Below are positions 37,958 to 45,622 of a DNA stretch of 64,000 nt, piece after piece. Under the pieces are notes generated by a model, which had not been told where the DNA came from, did not search any database, and was given only the letters and a program-made list of their open reading frames with translations. The position numbers were made by a program, and so were the translations under genes. The number at the start of each line of letters is the position of its first letter. Position 1 is the first letter of the stretch. Origin of the DNA: Mycobacterium scrofulaceum (GTDB lineage Bacteria; Actinomycetota; Actinomycetes; Mycobacteriales; Mycobacteriaceae); contig NZ_LZJW01000002.1 in the NCBI RefSeq assembly GCF_001667885.1, positions 1-64,000 on the forward strand, in the 5' to 3' direction.

Positions 37958-39712
37958 TTACGTGGCGTTGTCGTCCGCCCCCGGGTCGATCGAAGCCTCA
38001 CCCATCCACCGCAGGTGTGCAGTTTTGTTCTCAAGCGCAGGCACCAAGTCAGCGGTAACCACACCCGTGCTGTCGGTCTGGACGTTAGTGACCTCCACTG
38101 CAGAGCTCATGAACAGAAACGTTCCCAGTGGGATGGTCCTACCGCTGATTGTGACCTCTAGTTCCCGCGGAAGAATCGCCTGTTGTAGACCGTCTGGAGG
38201 CGAAGCGTCCGGGTGCAATGTGAAGGTGATACGTTCCCATGTCACTTCCACAACCTCACCACGGATCAGTCGAGCTGCACGCAAGACACCTTCGATGTGC
38301 TGAAAGTCTTCTGTAGCCAAGTCTGGGACTGTCAATTCGAAATCGGCATAACGCTGAATGGTGATCAACGCCCGCACGTACCGCAGCAGCAGATCATTCC
38401 ACTGAACATCTGTGCGCTCTCTGCGCACATGCGGGATGTCTTGGACTGCCGACGAACGCCCCCTTACGGCGGCGATGCGGAAGTGATTCGGCGCAACGAA
38501 GTGTTGGACGAGCGCCAAGGACGGTTCGATCTTGTCGGGAAAATGGCCAGTCGGATCCCCACGGTGGAACCGCAACCTGATGTCGACCTCATCCTGAAAC
38601 GTCGCCAACAACTCGATCTCAAGGAATCCGACAGCATCTGTTCCGTAGCTGTAAGTGCCGGTGTTGTCGATGTTGGCCACTGGTGGCCTCATAGTGAAAA
38701 TGACGTCTGCCAGGGTCTCGTCCGCGGGCGAGAGAATCGATAGTCGCCTTTCAAACGTCCTACGATCGGCTAGTCGCTCCATGGTGACCTTGCCGACGTC
38801 GAACGCGCCGCCGAGTCCGCCTGGAAGGCGCATGGACAAGTTCGTAATGTCGAGCGGAACTGTTGGGGGTCGTCCGTACTTTCGGAACTCCTCGAATTCT
38901 CGGTGCTCCTCGCTTCCTACCTTGGCTGCAAGTGTGCCGCTGAACGTGATAGGCCGCTCACACAGCGACTCAGCGCCACGGGCGAGGACGTGGAACGTCA
39001 CGAAGCTGTCCCCGATTTTGCGTGACGTGCTGGCCACCAAGGAGGGGTACGCATCCGTACCAGGTATCGAATCTAACGGTCGATGGGAGACCGCGATGTC
39101 GTACTGGAAATGCGGGTCGCGCCTGTTCAGAGTGTCGCGAAGCGTGGCCAACTGGTTCTGGACCATATCGGGTTCGAGGCCGGCGAAATCCTCCGGTGTC
39201 GCGGCGAGCGGGCCGTTTAGTGGAATTGCGGATACCGCCACGAACCGGGCAACTTCCTCCATTAACCGCTCGCGGCCATCCCGCAAGTAGTAATCAACGA
39301 TGTCTCGGTGAGCTGCCGCCCACCCTTCAACCCGTGCCAGTCCTTCCCAAACGCAAGGGAAATAGGCCGACGATTCGAGTTCTTCGAACCACTCCGTGTT
39401 CTCGGTTGTCGGGTCGAGCGGGAGCGTCAGATGCCACTTGTCGATCGTCCAGTTCCGTGTACTTGCGTAGTCTTGAATCCGGGTATGGGATTCGACGATC
39501 TGACCTCGCTGACTGGCGTCCAGATTCTCGGCAAACTTTTTGACCTGGTAAATCTCAACGTGCCCAGGACTCACAGGTACGCATACGTCGATACCGCCGT
39601 CACCGCGGGAGGGTCGGATGCGGAACGCGTCAGGGAATTCCCGACAGACGAACATGGAAACGACCGCCTCGATGTCGTTCCCTTCATAACGGGTCCACGC
39701 CAGTCGACTCAT
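37958..39712 (-). CDS. island cargo D: PD-(D/E)XK nuclease-like protein, 584 aa
   Basis: A large protein of 584 residues that I cannot name. Residues 1-70 look like a nuclease core: TRYEGNDIEAVV, then PSRGDGGIDVCVPV (Asp42), then IYQVKKFAENL (Gln56, Lys58), the GGxD...QxK pattern found in restriction-like and defence nucleases. The long remainder contains many beta strands and no clear motif. The ATG at 39712 is chosen over the open frame up to 40012 since the nuclease core starts there and AGGA lies upstream. No ATPase or methylase partner is encoded on the island. Confidence 0.65.
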   Translation of the reverse strand: MSRLAWTRYEGNDIEAVVSMFVCREFPDAFRIRPSRGDGGIDVCVPVSPGHVEIYQVKKFAENLDASQRGQIVESHTRIQDYASTRNWTIDKWHLTLPLDPTTENTEWFEELESSAYFPCVWEGLARVEGWAAAHRDIVDYYLRDGRERLMEEVARFVAVSAIPLNGPLAATPEDFAGLEPDMVQNQLATLRDTLNRRDPHFQYDIAVSHRPLDSIPGTDAYPSLVASTSRKIGDSFVTFHVLARGAESLCERPITFSGTLAAKVGSEEHREFEEFRKYGRPPTVPLDITNLSMRLPGGLGGAFDVGKVTMERLADRRTFERRLSILSPADETLADVIFTMRPPVANIDNTGTYSYGTDAVGFLEIELLATFQDEVDIRLRFHRGDPTGHFPDKIEPSLALVQHFVAPNHFRIAAVRGRSSAVQDIPHVRRERTDVQWNDLLLRYVRALITIQRYADFELTVPDLATEDFQHIEGVLRAARLIRGEVVEVTWERITFTLHPDASPPDGLQQAILPRELEVTISGRTIPLGTFLFMSSAVEVTNVQTDSTGVVTADLVPALENKTAHLRWMGEASIDPGADDNAT

Positions 39713-39962
39713 CCCGCATTCCTGCCCACTCGCTTCCCCCAATCCCACAGGCATCAACAGCCGAGATCTTGATCGATCCCATCTAACTAGCACCGACAGG
39801 CCGATCGCGGCATTTTGCGGAGCTGCGGCAGAACGGTGTGGCGGAACGAGCAACCCTCCTCGCCGCACACAAAACGAGCGCCATCCCGACGACGCCCAAC
39901 GCGGCAGCCAGGCAACTGTAGCCGGGGACAGCCAAAGAAACGGGTACGCGATCCTAGCCAGC

Positions 39963-40313
39963 TCAGTCGCGATAGAGCCCCAACTCGGCCAGAAGTGCGT
40001 ACTCCGCCGCAAACGGCTTGTCTCGCCTCGGCTTAATCGACTTCATATTCACTGGCTCACAAGTGCCCTCAGCACTCTCCTCGTACCGCACGTAGCCTCT
40101 GATGGGCGCGTCCATCGGCCAGCCCGAGCGCCACCGACGATAGTGTGTCGTGCACAAACCCCGCGAGTGCGCTCGCCTGTTGCAGTCGTTTCGTTTACAC
40201 CTCACTACTTCTCCAATCTCGTTGAGCAATAAGGCCTTTGGCTGCCCAGGGGGGATCCCCACGGCCGCAGTAGACCGGACACGTCGTGCTATCTGGCTAT
40301 CTCTCTCCGGCAA
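39963..40313 (-). CDS. small zinc-finger protein, phage-type
   Basis: A 116-residue protein with a Cys/His motif, VRCKRNDCNRRAHSRGLCTT then HYRRWRSGWP. This CxxxxC...CxxHxxRW pattern is common in actinophage and mobile-element proteins related to HNH or recombination-endonuclease families. The catalytic Asp/His/Asn residues of HNH are not evident, so it may only bind DNA. A 250-base stretch on its right-hand gene side (39713-39962) shows nothing recognisable. The first codons are uncertain. Confidence 0.6.
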   Translation of the reverse strand: MPERDSQIARRVRSTAAVGIPPGQPKALLLNEIGEVVRCKRNDCNRRAHSRGLCTTHYRRWRSGWPMDAPIRGYVRYEESAEGTCEPVNMKSIKPRRDKPFAAEYALLAELGLYRD

Positions 40314-40407
40314 TCAATCGTTCGGACCTTTTCAAATGCAAATCGTTAAAAGCCAAAGCGGACATGATGCTTCTGTGGCAGCGCCAGCCCTCCTGCCTCA
40401 GACGTGT

Positions 40408-40974
40408 CTACGGAGAACTCACGCGAACCTCCATGCACTCTGGGGATGTATGCCGTACATCCGGGTGGTGTAGAGGCAGAGCCCTGACCTGTGCGTATCT
40501 AGAATTTCTCTTATGTTCTTTACTACGATCCCTCAAGACAAATCCCGCTCGCGGCTTTGAGATCCGCTCGGCGCAGGTCGGGCACGGCGTGTTACAGCCG
40601 GGAAGAGTGCAGGCGAACGAGTCGGCGGGGAGACTCAGGCAGCGTTGTCCAGATCCTTGGGCGAGGAGGCCACGTTGCACGCAGTCCCTAATCAGATTGC
40701 TTAGTCGGTTGGGTGCCATTGGGACCAACGTGCCGTCCAGGTCGATCCTGCCGAGGATTTTGCCAAGTTCACCGGACGCGAACTCTGCGTGTAGGTTGGG
40801 TTTGCATCTCGCGACCGCCGCTGCGTAGACATGAAACCAATCGCGAAATGTACTGTCATGATCAATGAAAACGAACTTCTCCCAGAACTTTTGAGAAGTG
40901 GCGAGCCAGGGCGTCGGTAGTTCTATCGAGTTACGCCGACGAGTATCGCCAGGACGAGCTGCGCAGTCAGTCAT
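40408..40974 (-). CDS. mobile-element hypothetical protein with Cys cluster
   Basis: A 188-residue protein, unrecognised. The N-terminal two-thirds appear helical (FIDHDSTFRDWFHVYAAAVA, LGKILGRIDLDG, LSNLIRDCVQRGLLAQ), and residues 125-140 hold a four-cysteine cluster (CTLPGCNTPCPTC) that may bind zinc. It sits between the zinc-finger gene and the integrase, all leftward, as often found in short mycobacterial integrative elements. It may assist in element replication or regulation, but this is a guess from position only. Confidence 0.6.
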   Translation of the reverse strand: MTDCAARPGDTRRRNSIELPTPWLATSQKFWEKFVFIDHDSTFRDWFHVYAAAVARCKPNLHAEFASGELGKILGRIDLDGTLVPMAPNRLSNLIRDCVQRGLLAQGSGQRCLSLPADSFACTLPGCNTPCPTCAERISKPRAGFVLRDRSKEHKRNSRYAQVRALPLHHPDVRHTSPECMEVRVSSP

Positions 40975-41207
40975 TGGTCCAACCCAGCCATTTCATCGAA
41001 TCTGATATTCGCCGTCGAGTGCTGTCTCGCCTACCAAGTTGGCATGCCGACCGAGGCGTCTACCGGGATAGCAAACCGCCAGAACGTCTACCGGGAATCC
41101 ATACGGTCAAGTCATGGACACGAAAGCGGCGACGCGAAATGCGTCGCCCACGCAACCACTATCACGAGAGCAGTGGTTAACTGTCCGAAAGTTGTTCCGG
41201 CCAAGGG

Positions 41208-42548
41208 CTAAATTGGCGTGATGTTTACGTCGCCCGGCAATGCGCGTACCCGCCTAGCGAGCTTTGGGACGACCACTTCAAATAGGGACCGCACGATGTG
41301 CCGACGTTCTGCCATGGTCAGCGCGGGCCACTGAGTAGGGTCAAGCTCCAGCTCTGATGGTGCTTCGATCTTGGCTCGCGTCGATTCGATGCGTTCGGTC
41401 AGTTGCCGCTCGGCCCGGCCGAACGCGCCGGGGCTGACGCGGCCAGCCATAGCTTCGGCTTCCCACTCGACAAGCTGACGTTCTAGTTCTTCGATCTCAG
41501 CTATCAACGCGCTGTCTTGTATGTTGTCAGTCTCGTAGTCCGCTGGGTCAATTCCATTGAGCCGCTTGAAAATTTCAGTCTCGACCGCTTTGTCGAGCAG
41601 AGAGGCCAGCCGAGCGACGTGGCCCTTGCGGCAGGCGTAGTAGGGCTTCCGGCCCTGTTTGGCTCGGTACCTCAGACCTTCACCGCATACACCACACTTC
41701 GCTATCCCACTGAGCAGGTACTTGGGTTCCGGACCCGGCTGGGAGTTGAACCCAAACATGGCACGCATACGGCGATCTCGCGATTTCAGTTGCTCGTGCT
41801 GTTCTTTGGTGATGATGCCCGGCCAAGTCGCCGGTCCGAACACCTCGCCCTGGTGCTGGCGCAAGCCCGCCAAAGCGGGATTCAGCAGCGCCCTTCGAAG
41901 CGTCGTCGGTGTAGTGGGCGCATAGCCGTCGGTGGACTTCAGCCACGCCAATACTGAGTACTGAGATTCACCAGCGAGCATCCGTTCTACTGCTTCCCGG
42001 ACCCTTGGGGCCTCAAGGGGATCGAGTTCCCATTGTGGCCTGGATCGTCCCTGAGCATCGATTTCTCGAGTGGCTAGAAATCCCCAAGGCGGACGGCTCA
42101 TCGGCCGACCATCGGCCGCTGAGGCCCGCTTGCCGCGCAACACGCGGGTGCGAATGCGTTCCGACTCGTATTCGGCTACGAGCGCATCCAGGCCCCCGGC
42201 GAAGCGGTCATCACCCAAAGTCAGATCAAGCACTCGTCCGGCATAGGACAGGGGCACGCTCAGCTCAGCGCAGAGGTTGCGAAGTTCCACGAACTCCTGC
42301 AGGTCCCGCTGCGCCCGCGAAGCCTCCCAGACGACCAGCACATCTCCCTTACGGAGGTCCTTCTTTAGCTGCCGCCACTCAGGTCGATCACCGGAATAGC
42401 GAGATGCACCGATCGAGTTGTCACAGTAGACAGCCCGCACGGACCAGTCGTTGCGTTCGCACTCTTGGCGGCACTCGCGCTCCTGGTCCTCAACGGACCG
42501 CCCGCCTGCAGAGTCGCGGGAGACTCGCGTGTAGATGACTGCGTCCAT
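41208..42548 (-). CDS. large serine integrase
   Basis: A 446-residue serine recombinase. The catalytic Ser10 lies in YTRVSRDSAGG, with VVWEASRAQRDLQEF and the recombinase-domain SRPPWGFLATREIDA after it. A zinc ribbon (CGVCGEGLRYRAKQ, then YYACRKGH) and a coiled coil (IEELERQLVEWEAEAMAG) complete the normal domain order. The start codon lies 36 bases from the right island junction, the usual placement of an integrase beside its attachment site. It probably drives insertion into the thiolase gene. No recombination directionality factor is recognised. Confidence 0.95.
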   Translation of the reverse strand: MDAVIYTRVSRDSAGGRSVEDQERECRQECERNDWSVRAVYCDNSIGASRYSGDRPEWRQLKKDLRKGDVLVVWEASRAQRDLQEFVELRNLCAELSVPLSYAGRVLDLTLGDDRFAGGLDALVAEYESERIRTRVLRGKRASAADGRPMSRPPWGFLATREIDAQGRSRPQWELDPLEAPRVREAVERMLAGESQYSVLAWLKSTDGYAPTTPTTLRRALLNPALAGLRQHQGEVFGPATWPGIITKEQHEQLKSRDRRMRAMFGFNSQPGPEPKYLLSGIAKCGVCGEGLRYRAKQGRKPYYACRKGHVARLASLLDKAVETEIFKRLNGIDPADYETDNIQDSALIAEIEELERQLVEWEAEAMAGRVSPGAFGRAERQLTERIESTRAKIEAPSELELDPTQWPALTMAERRHIVRSLFEVVVPKLARRVRALPGDVNITPI

Positions 42549-42580
42549 GAAAGGAATTTAGCACCGTGAATCCGACATTT

Positions 42581-42787
42581 GCCTGGGCGCACGACACCGG
42601 CGCCGACCTGGCCAAGACGAACGTCAACGGCGGTGCCATCGCGATCGGCCACCCACTGGGCGCCAGCGGCGCGCGCATTATGACCACCTTGGTCAACGCT
42701 TTGGAGCAGCGTGGCGGGCGGTATGGGCTGCAGACCATGTGCGAGGGCGGCGGCATGGCCAACGCGACCATCATCGAGCGGTTGTGA
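42581..42787 (+). pseudogene. native thiolase tail T5, displaced
   Basis: The last 68 codons of the chromosomal thiolase, now cut off by the island. It reads [20 protein letters not shown], a form different from T1-T3. Its stop TGA overlaps the ATG of the NmrA gene by one base, showing the original operon. It starts just inside the right junction, 33 bases after the integrase start codon. It has all codons intact, which fits a recent displacement. A short open frame from 42566 gives it a start-like GTG, but there is no ribosome site. Confidence 0.88.
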
Positions 42788-43869
42788 TGTCCACCCTCTC
42801 GCGGGTCTTCGTCATCGGCGGCACCGGGGCCCAGGGCATGCCCATCATCCGGGCCCTGGTCGCCGACAACAGGTACTCGGTGCGATTCCTCAGCCGCGAC
42901 CCCGGCTCCCGACGGGCCAAGGAGCTGCTCGCACTGGACAACGTCTCGGTCCAGGAAGGCTCTTTCGCCGACGAGGCCGTCCTGCGCGAAGGATTCCGCG
43001 GGTGTGACGCGGCATTCGTCAACATCGACGGGTTCAACACCGGTGAGAAGACCGAGATGTACTGGGCCATGCGCAGTTACGAGATTGCGCTCGAGGAGGG
43101 CGTCAAATTCTTCGTCTACGGGAACCTCGACTACGGGCTCAAGAAGTCGGGATACGATTCGCGCTTCCGCACCGGCCACTATGACGGCAAGGGCCGGGTG
43201 GGCGAATGGATCTTGTCCCAGAATCGGGTGAACGGTGATCGGATGGGGGCGGCCCTCTTCACCACGGGCCCATACATCGAGATGGCGATCTCGACCGGAA
43301 CGCCCATGGCGCCTACCGTCGAGGACGGTGTCGTCACGTGGCGGGTTCCGCTCGGTGCGGGCGCCGTTGCCCATGTGGCTCTTGAAGATTGCGGATTTTA
43401 CGTTCGCTGGCTCTTCGATCATCCCGAGCGCGCGAACGGCATGGATCTCGAAGTCGCGATTGACCAGATCCGCTACGCGGACCTGGCCGCGGCGTTCGAG
43501 AAGGTCACCGGGCGTCCAGCCCGATACATCGACACCGACCTGGACACCTACTGGCGCGAGGGCCCCCTGAGCAGAGCCGCCGATGCGCCCGCCGGATACA
43601 ACGCCGACCCCAACGACAAGAGCACCATGAACATCCGCGACAACTTCACGGGGTTCTGGAACTTGTGGAAATACGAAGTCATCAAACGCGATTACGACCT
43701 GCTCGACGAGATTCACCCGAACCGGATCAAGACCGCCGAGGAGTGGTTGCGCAGGGAAGACCGGTTGGGGCGGGAGCTGGGCAAGGGCGGCCTGTGGGAG
43801 CGCGTCCAACCGGAGAACCGGACTCCGATCCTCAAGATCGGTGAGGATCGACGGACAGGCAAATTGTAG
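42787..43869 (+). CDS. NmrA-like NAD(P)-binding protein
   Basis: A 360-residue member of the NmrA/atypical SDR group. The N-terminal nucleotide site is FVIGGTGAQGMPIIRALV; RFLSRDPGSRRAKELL follows. The usual YxxxK is not obvious. Members act as redox sensors or reductases of isoflavone- or ketone-like substrates. The ATG at 42787 overlaps the stop of the displaced thiolase tail, so the gene belonged to the thiolase operon. Its transcription now depends on sequences in or beyond the island. Confidence 0.85.
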   Translation: MSTLSRVFVIGGTGAQGMPIIRALVADNRYSVRFLSRDPGSRRAKELLALDNVSVQEGSFADEAVLREGFRGCDAAFVNIDGFNTGEKTEMYWAMRSYEIALEEGVKFFVYGNLDYGLKKSGYDSRFRTGHYDGKGRVGEWILSQNRVNGDRMGAALFTTGPYIEMAISTGTPMAPTVEDGVVTWRVPLGAGAVAHVALEDCGFYVRWLFDHPERANGMDLEVAIDQIRYADLAAAFEKVTGRPARYIDTDLDTYWREGPLSRAADAPAGYNADPNDKSTMNIRDNFTGFWNLWKYEVIKRDYDLLDEIHPNRIKTAEEWLRREDRLGRELGKGGLWERVQPENRTPILKIGEDRRTGKL

Positions 43870-43892
43870 GCCTGCGTCTGAAAGGTGCACTG

Positions 43893-44381
43893 ATGACCGA
43901 GACTGTTTTCAAGGGCGTGCGGGTGCGCCACGACAGCACCAAGAGCTACGACGAGCTGCTCGCGGCGTTGCTCGCCGACATCGGCGAGCAACCGGTCGCG
44001 ATCAACGACATCGCGGCAACGAGCGACAGCTGGGATTCTTATCGGCAGCGCGTCGAACCACACGTGGGCCCAAGCGGATTCATGTTGTTCGGGTTGTTCG
44101 ACCACGGCGCGTGGATCACCAAGACCGGCATCGACCGCAAGGTGATTCGCGTCATCCTGGGCAACCCGCTGATCGCGATCACGATGCTGCGGCACGACCC
44201 GACCGCGGGCCTGTTCGCCCCGGTCGAGGTCTTGATCACCGACGAGGCGGGCGGCAGCAGCCTGACCTACGTCAAGCCGTCGTCGCTGATGGTCGTCGAA
44301 TCCAATCCCGAATTACTGAGCGCCGCGGAGCAACTGGACGCCAAGCTGGCCGCGCTGGCCGAAAAGGTGACGAGCGGCTAA
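43893..44381 (+). CDS. DUF302-domain protein
   Basis: A 162-residue protein that fits the DUF302 family (MLFGLFDHGAWITKTGIDRKV and IAITMLRHDPTAGLFAPVEV). DUF302 domains may bind small ligands or metals. It follows the NmrA-like gene by 23 bases, so the two are likely one operon. No signal peptide is seen. Function unknown. Confidence 0.8.
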   Translation: MTETVFKGVRVRHDSTKSYDELLAALLADIGEQPVAINDIAATSDSWDSYRQRVEPHVGPSGFMLFGLFDHGAWITKTGIDRKVIRVILGNPLIAITMLRHDPTAGLFAPVEVLITDEAGGSSLTYVKPSSLMVVESNPELLSAAEQLDAKLAALAEKVTSG

Positions 44382-44523
44382 CCGCGCGGCGGTCGTAGCG
44401 GGCTGGCCGGCGCGTTGCCGGCAGCGGGTTGGGTCGGCGCACGGCTGGCCGGTGAGCCTGGCATAGTCAGGCGACGGAAGCCGTCAGCCAAAGGCCCTCG
44501 CCTCGCTTACGTTAGGAGCCCCC

Positions 44524-45024
44524 ATGAGCGACGCCGACGCCGCCTCGATCCGGGCCGCGCGCAGCGACTGGATCACCGAGCACCTCGAGACGTATCTGAC
44601 CTCGGGTGGCGCGCGGGGCCACATCATGGACGTGAGCGCGGTCGGGGGCCGGGTATTCACCACCCACTGCCTGATCAGGTGCGTGGGCCGCAAATCGGGG
44701 AAGAGCTACGTCAGGCCGTTGATCTACGGCAACGTCGGTGGCGAGATCGTGGTCGTCGCGTCCAAGGGAGGTGCCGACACGCACCCGCAGTGGTACTTGA
44801 ACGTCTTGCAGAGCAACACGATCGGCGTCCAGATCGCGACTCAAGCATTCGAGGCCACGTGGCGGGAGCCCGAAGCCGAGGAACGCCACCAAGTGTGGGC
44901 GTACATGGCGCACCTGTACCCGCCGTACCTAACCTATCAGCAGTCAACCAGCCGTCAGATCCCGCTGGTGATGCTGACACCCGTGCGAGCGATCGACGTC
45001 TTTTCCGCCGAAGACTCCCGGTAG
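44524..45024 (+). CDS. Ddn-like F420/nitroreductase-family oxidoreductase
   Basis: A 166-residue protein of the deazaflavin-dependent nitroreductase family. VGRKSGKSYVRPLIYG, VVVASKGGADTHPQWYLNVL and ATWREPEAEERHQVW are family signatures that bind F420. It may be a quinone or unsaturated-bond reductase. It is 142 bases after the DUF302 gene on the same strand. The start ATG at 44524 follows GTTAGGAGCCCCC, which contains AGGAG. Confidence 0.88.
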   Translation: MSDADAASIRAARSDWITEHLETYLTSGGARGHIMDVSAVGGRVFTTHCLIRCVGRKSGKSYVRPLIYGNVGGEIVVVASKGGADTHPQWYLNVLQSNTIGVQIATQAFEATWREPEAEERHQVWAYMAHLYPPYLTYQQSTSRQIPLVMLTPVRAIDVFSAEDSR

Positions 45025-45052
45025 CCGTTGCCAGGCAACCGAACTCGAGAGC

Positions 45053-45589
45053 TCAGAGCCAGCCGGTGCGAGCCGCGGCGACCGGCTCGGGCGGCGACGG
45101 GGCCAACTCCCCGTCGCGCACGCCGTCGAGCATCCGTTTGACCGCCGCCACGATCTCCGGCGCGGCCGCGGCCAGGCCGGCCTTGTCGGCGTCGGGCACC
45201 TGGTCGGGATCGACCCCCGCCCGGGCCAGCACGGCGGCCGGGTCGGCGAGCTGATCGCTCAGCCAGGCGACCGGGTCGGCCGACAGCTCGGGGACGAAGT
45301 GCCGGCGCCCGGGCTCCCAGCCGTCGAACTTCGGGTGGTGATGGGCCCGGTCCAGGGTCCCGGGCGGGCTTTCGGTGGAGCCGAACAGATCCACCCGCCA
45401 CACCGGGCGGTTGAAGCCGATCGGAACGCCGGCGTAGATGGACCCTTGCGGCTCATCCCGGTCGACCAGGCGCAGTTCCAGCCGGACGCCCCGCTCCGGG
45501 GTTTCCTGGCCTTCGAGCGGGCGCGGGTCGACGAAGAACATGTCGCCGACGACGACACCCATGGTTTCGAATCCGAACGCTGCGAGCAT
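45053..45589 (-). CDS. hypothetical protein, 178 aa
   Basis: A 178-residue protein I do not recognise. The middle contains PVWRVDLFGSTESPPGTLDR and AHHHPKFDGWEPGRRHFVPEL, His-rich and Trp-containing, so perhaps a beta-barrel or metal-binding domain. The C-terminal 60 residues are Ala/Asp-rich helices. It lies downstream of the monooxygenase gene on the same strand with a 33-base gap, so it may be in its operon. Confidence 0.65.
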   Translation of the reverse strand: MLAAFGFETMGVVVGDMFFVDPRPLEGQETPERGVRLELRLVDRDEPQGSIYAGVPIGFNRPVWRVDLFGSTESPPGTLDRAHHHPKFDGWEPGRRHFVPELSADPVAWLSDQLADPAAVLARAGVDPDQVPDADKAGLAAAAPEIVAAVKRMLDGVRDGELAPSPPEPVAAARTGWL

Positions 45590-45622
45590 GCCCTCGAGCG
45601 TAGTCCCGCCGACCGCTCCGGG

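Larger units (their letters stand above)
32473..42587. mobile_element. composite serine-integrase island in the thiolase gene
   Basis: An insertion of about 10.1 kb. The left junction lies in the thiolase coding region at 32472-32476 and the right junction at 42584-42588, where both sequences share TGGGC; the crossover should lie in or near it. The integrase gene (41208-42548) starts about 36 bases from the right end. Base composition inside is visibly less GC-rich (for example the 60 bases from 38641 are near 52% GC by count). The inside contains three further copies or remnants of the thiolase 3' end that divide it into modules. The downstream operon (NmrA and others) was originally joined to the thiolase. 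Confidence 0.82.

Noticed and set aside
39713..40012. N-terminal 100-residue extension of the large nuclease-like gene
   Set aside because: The added residues are Trp/Arg/Leu-rich and unlike the rest; the nuclease core begins a few residues after the ATG at 39712, which has an upstream AGGA.
32473..42587. Prophage
   Set aside because: No capsid, tail, terminase or lysis gene is present; only recombinases, nuclease-like genes and small Cys-rich proteins.
31503..42787. tRNA gene as the integration target
   Set aside because: No tRNA-like sequence was seen at either junction; the shared sequence is thiolase coding DNA.
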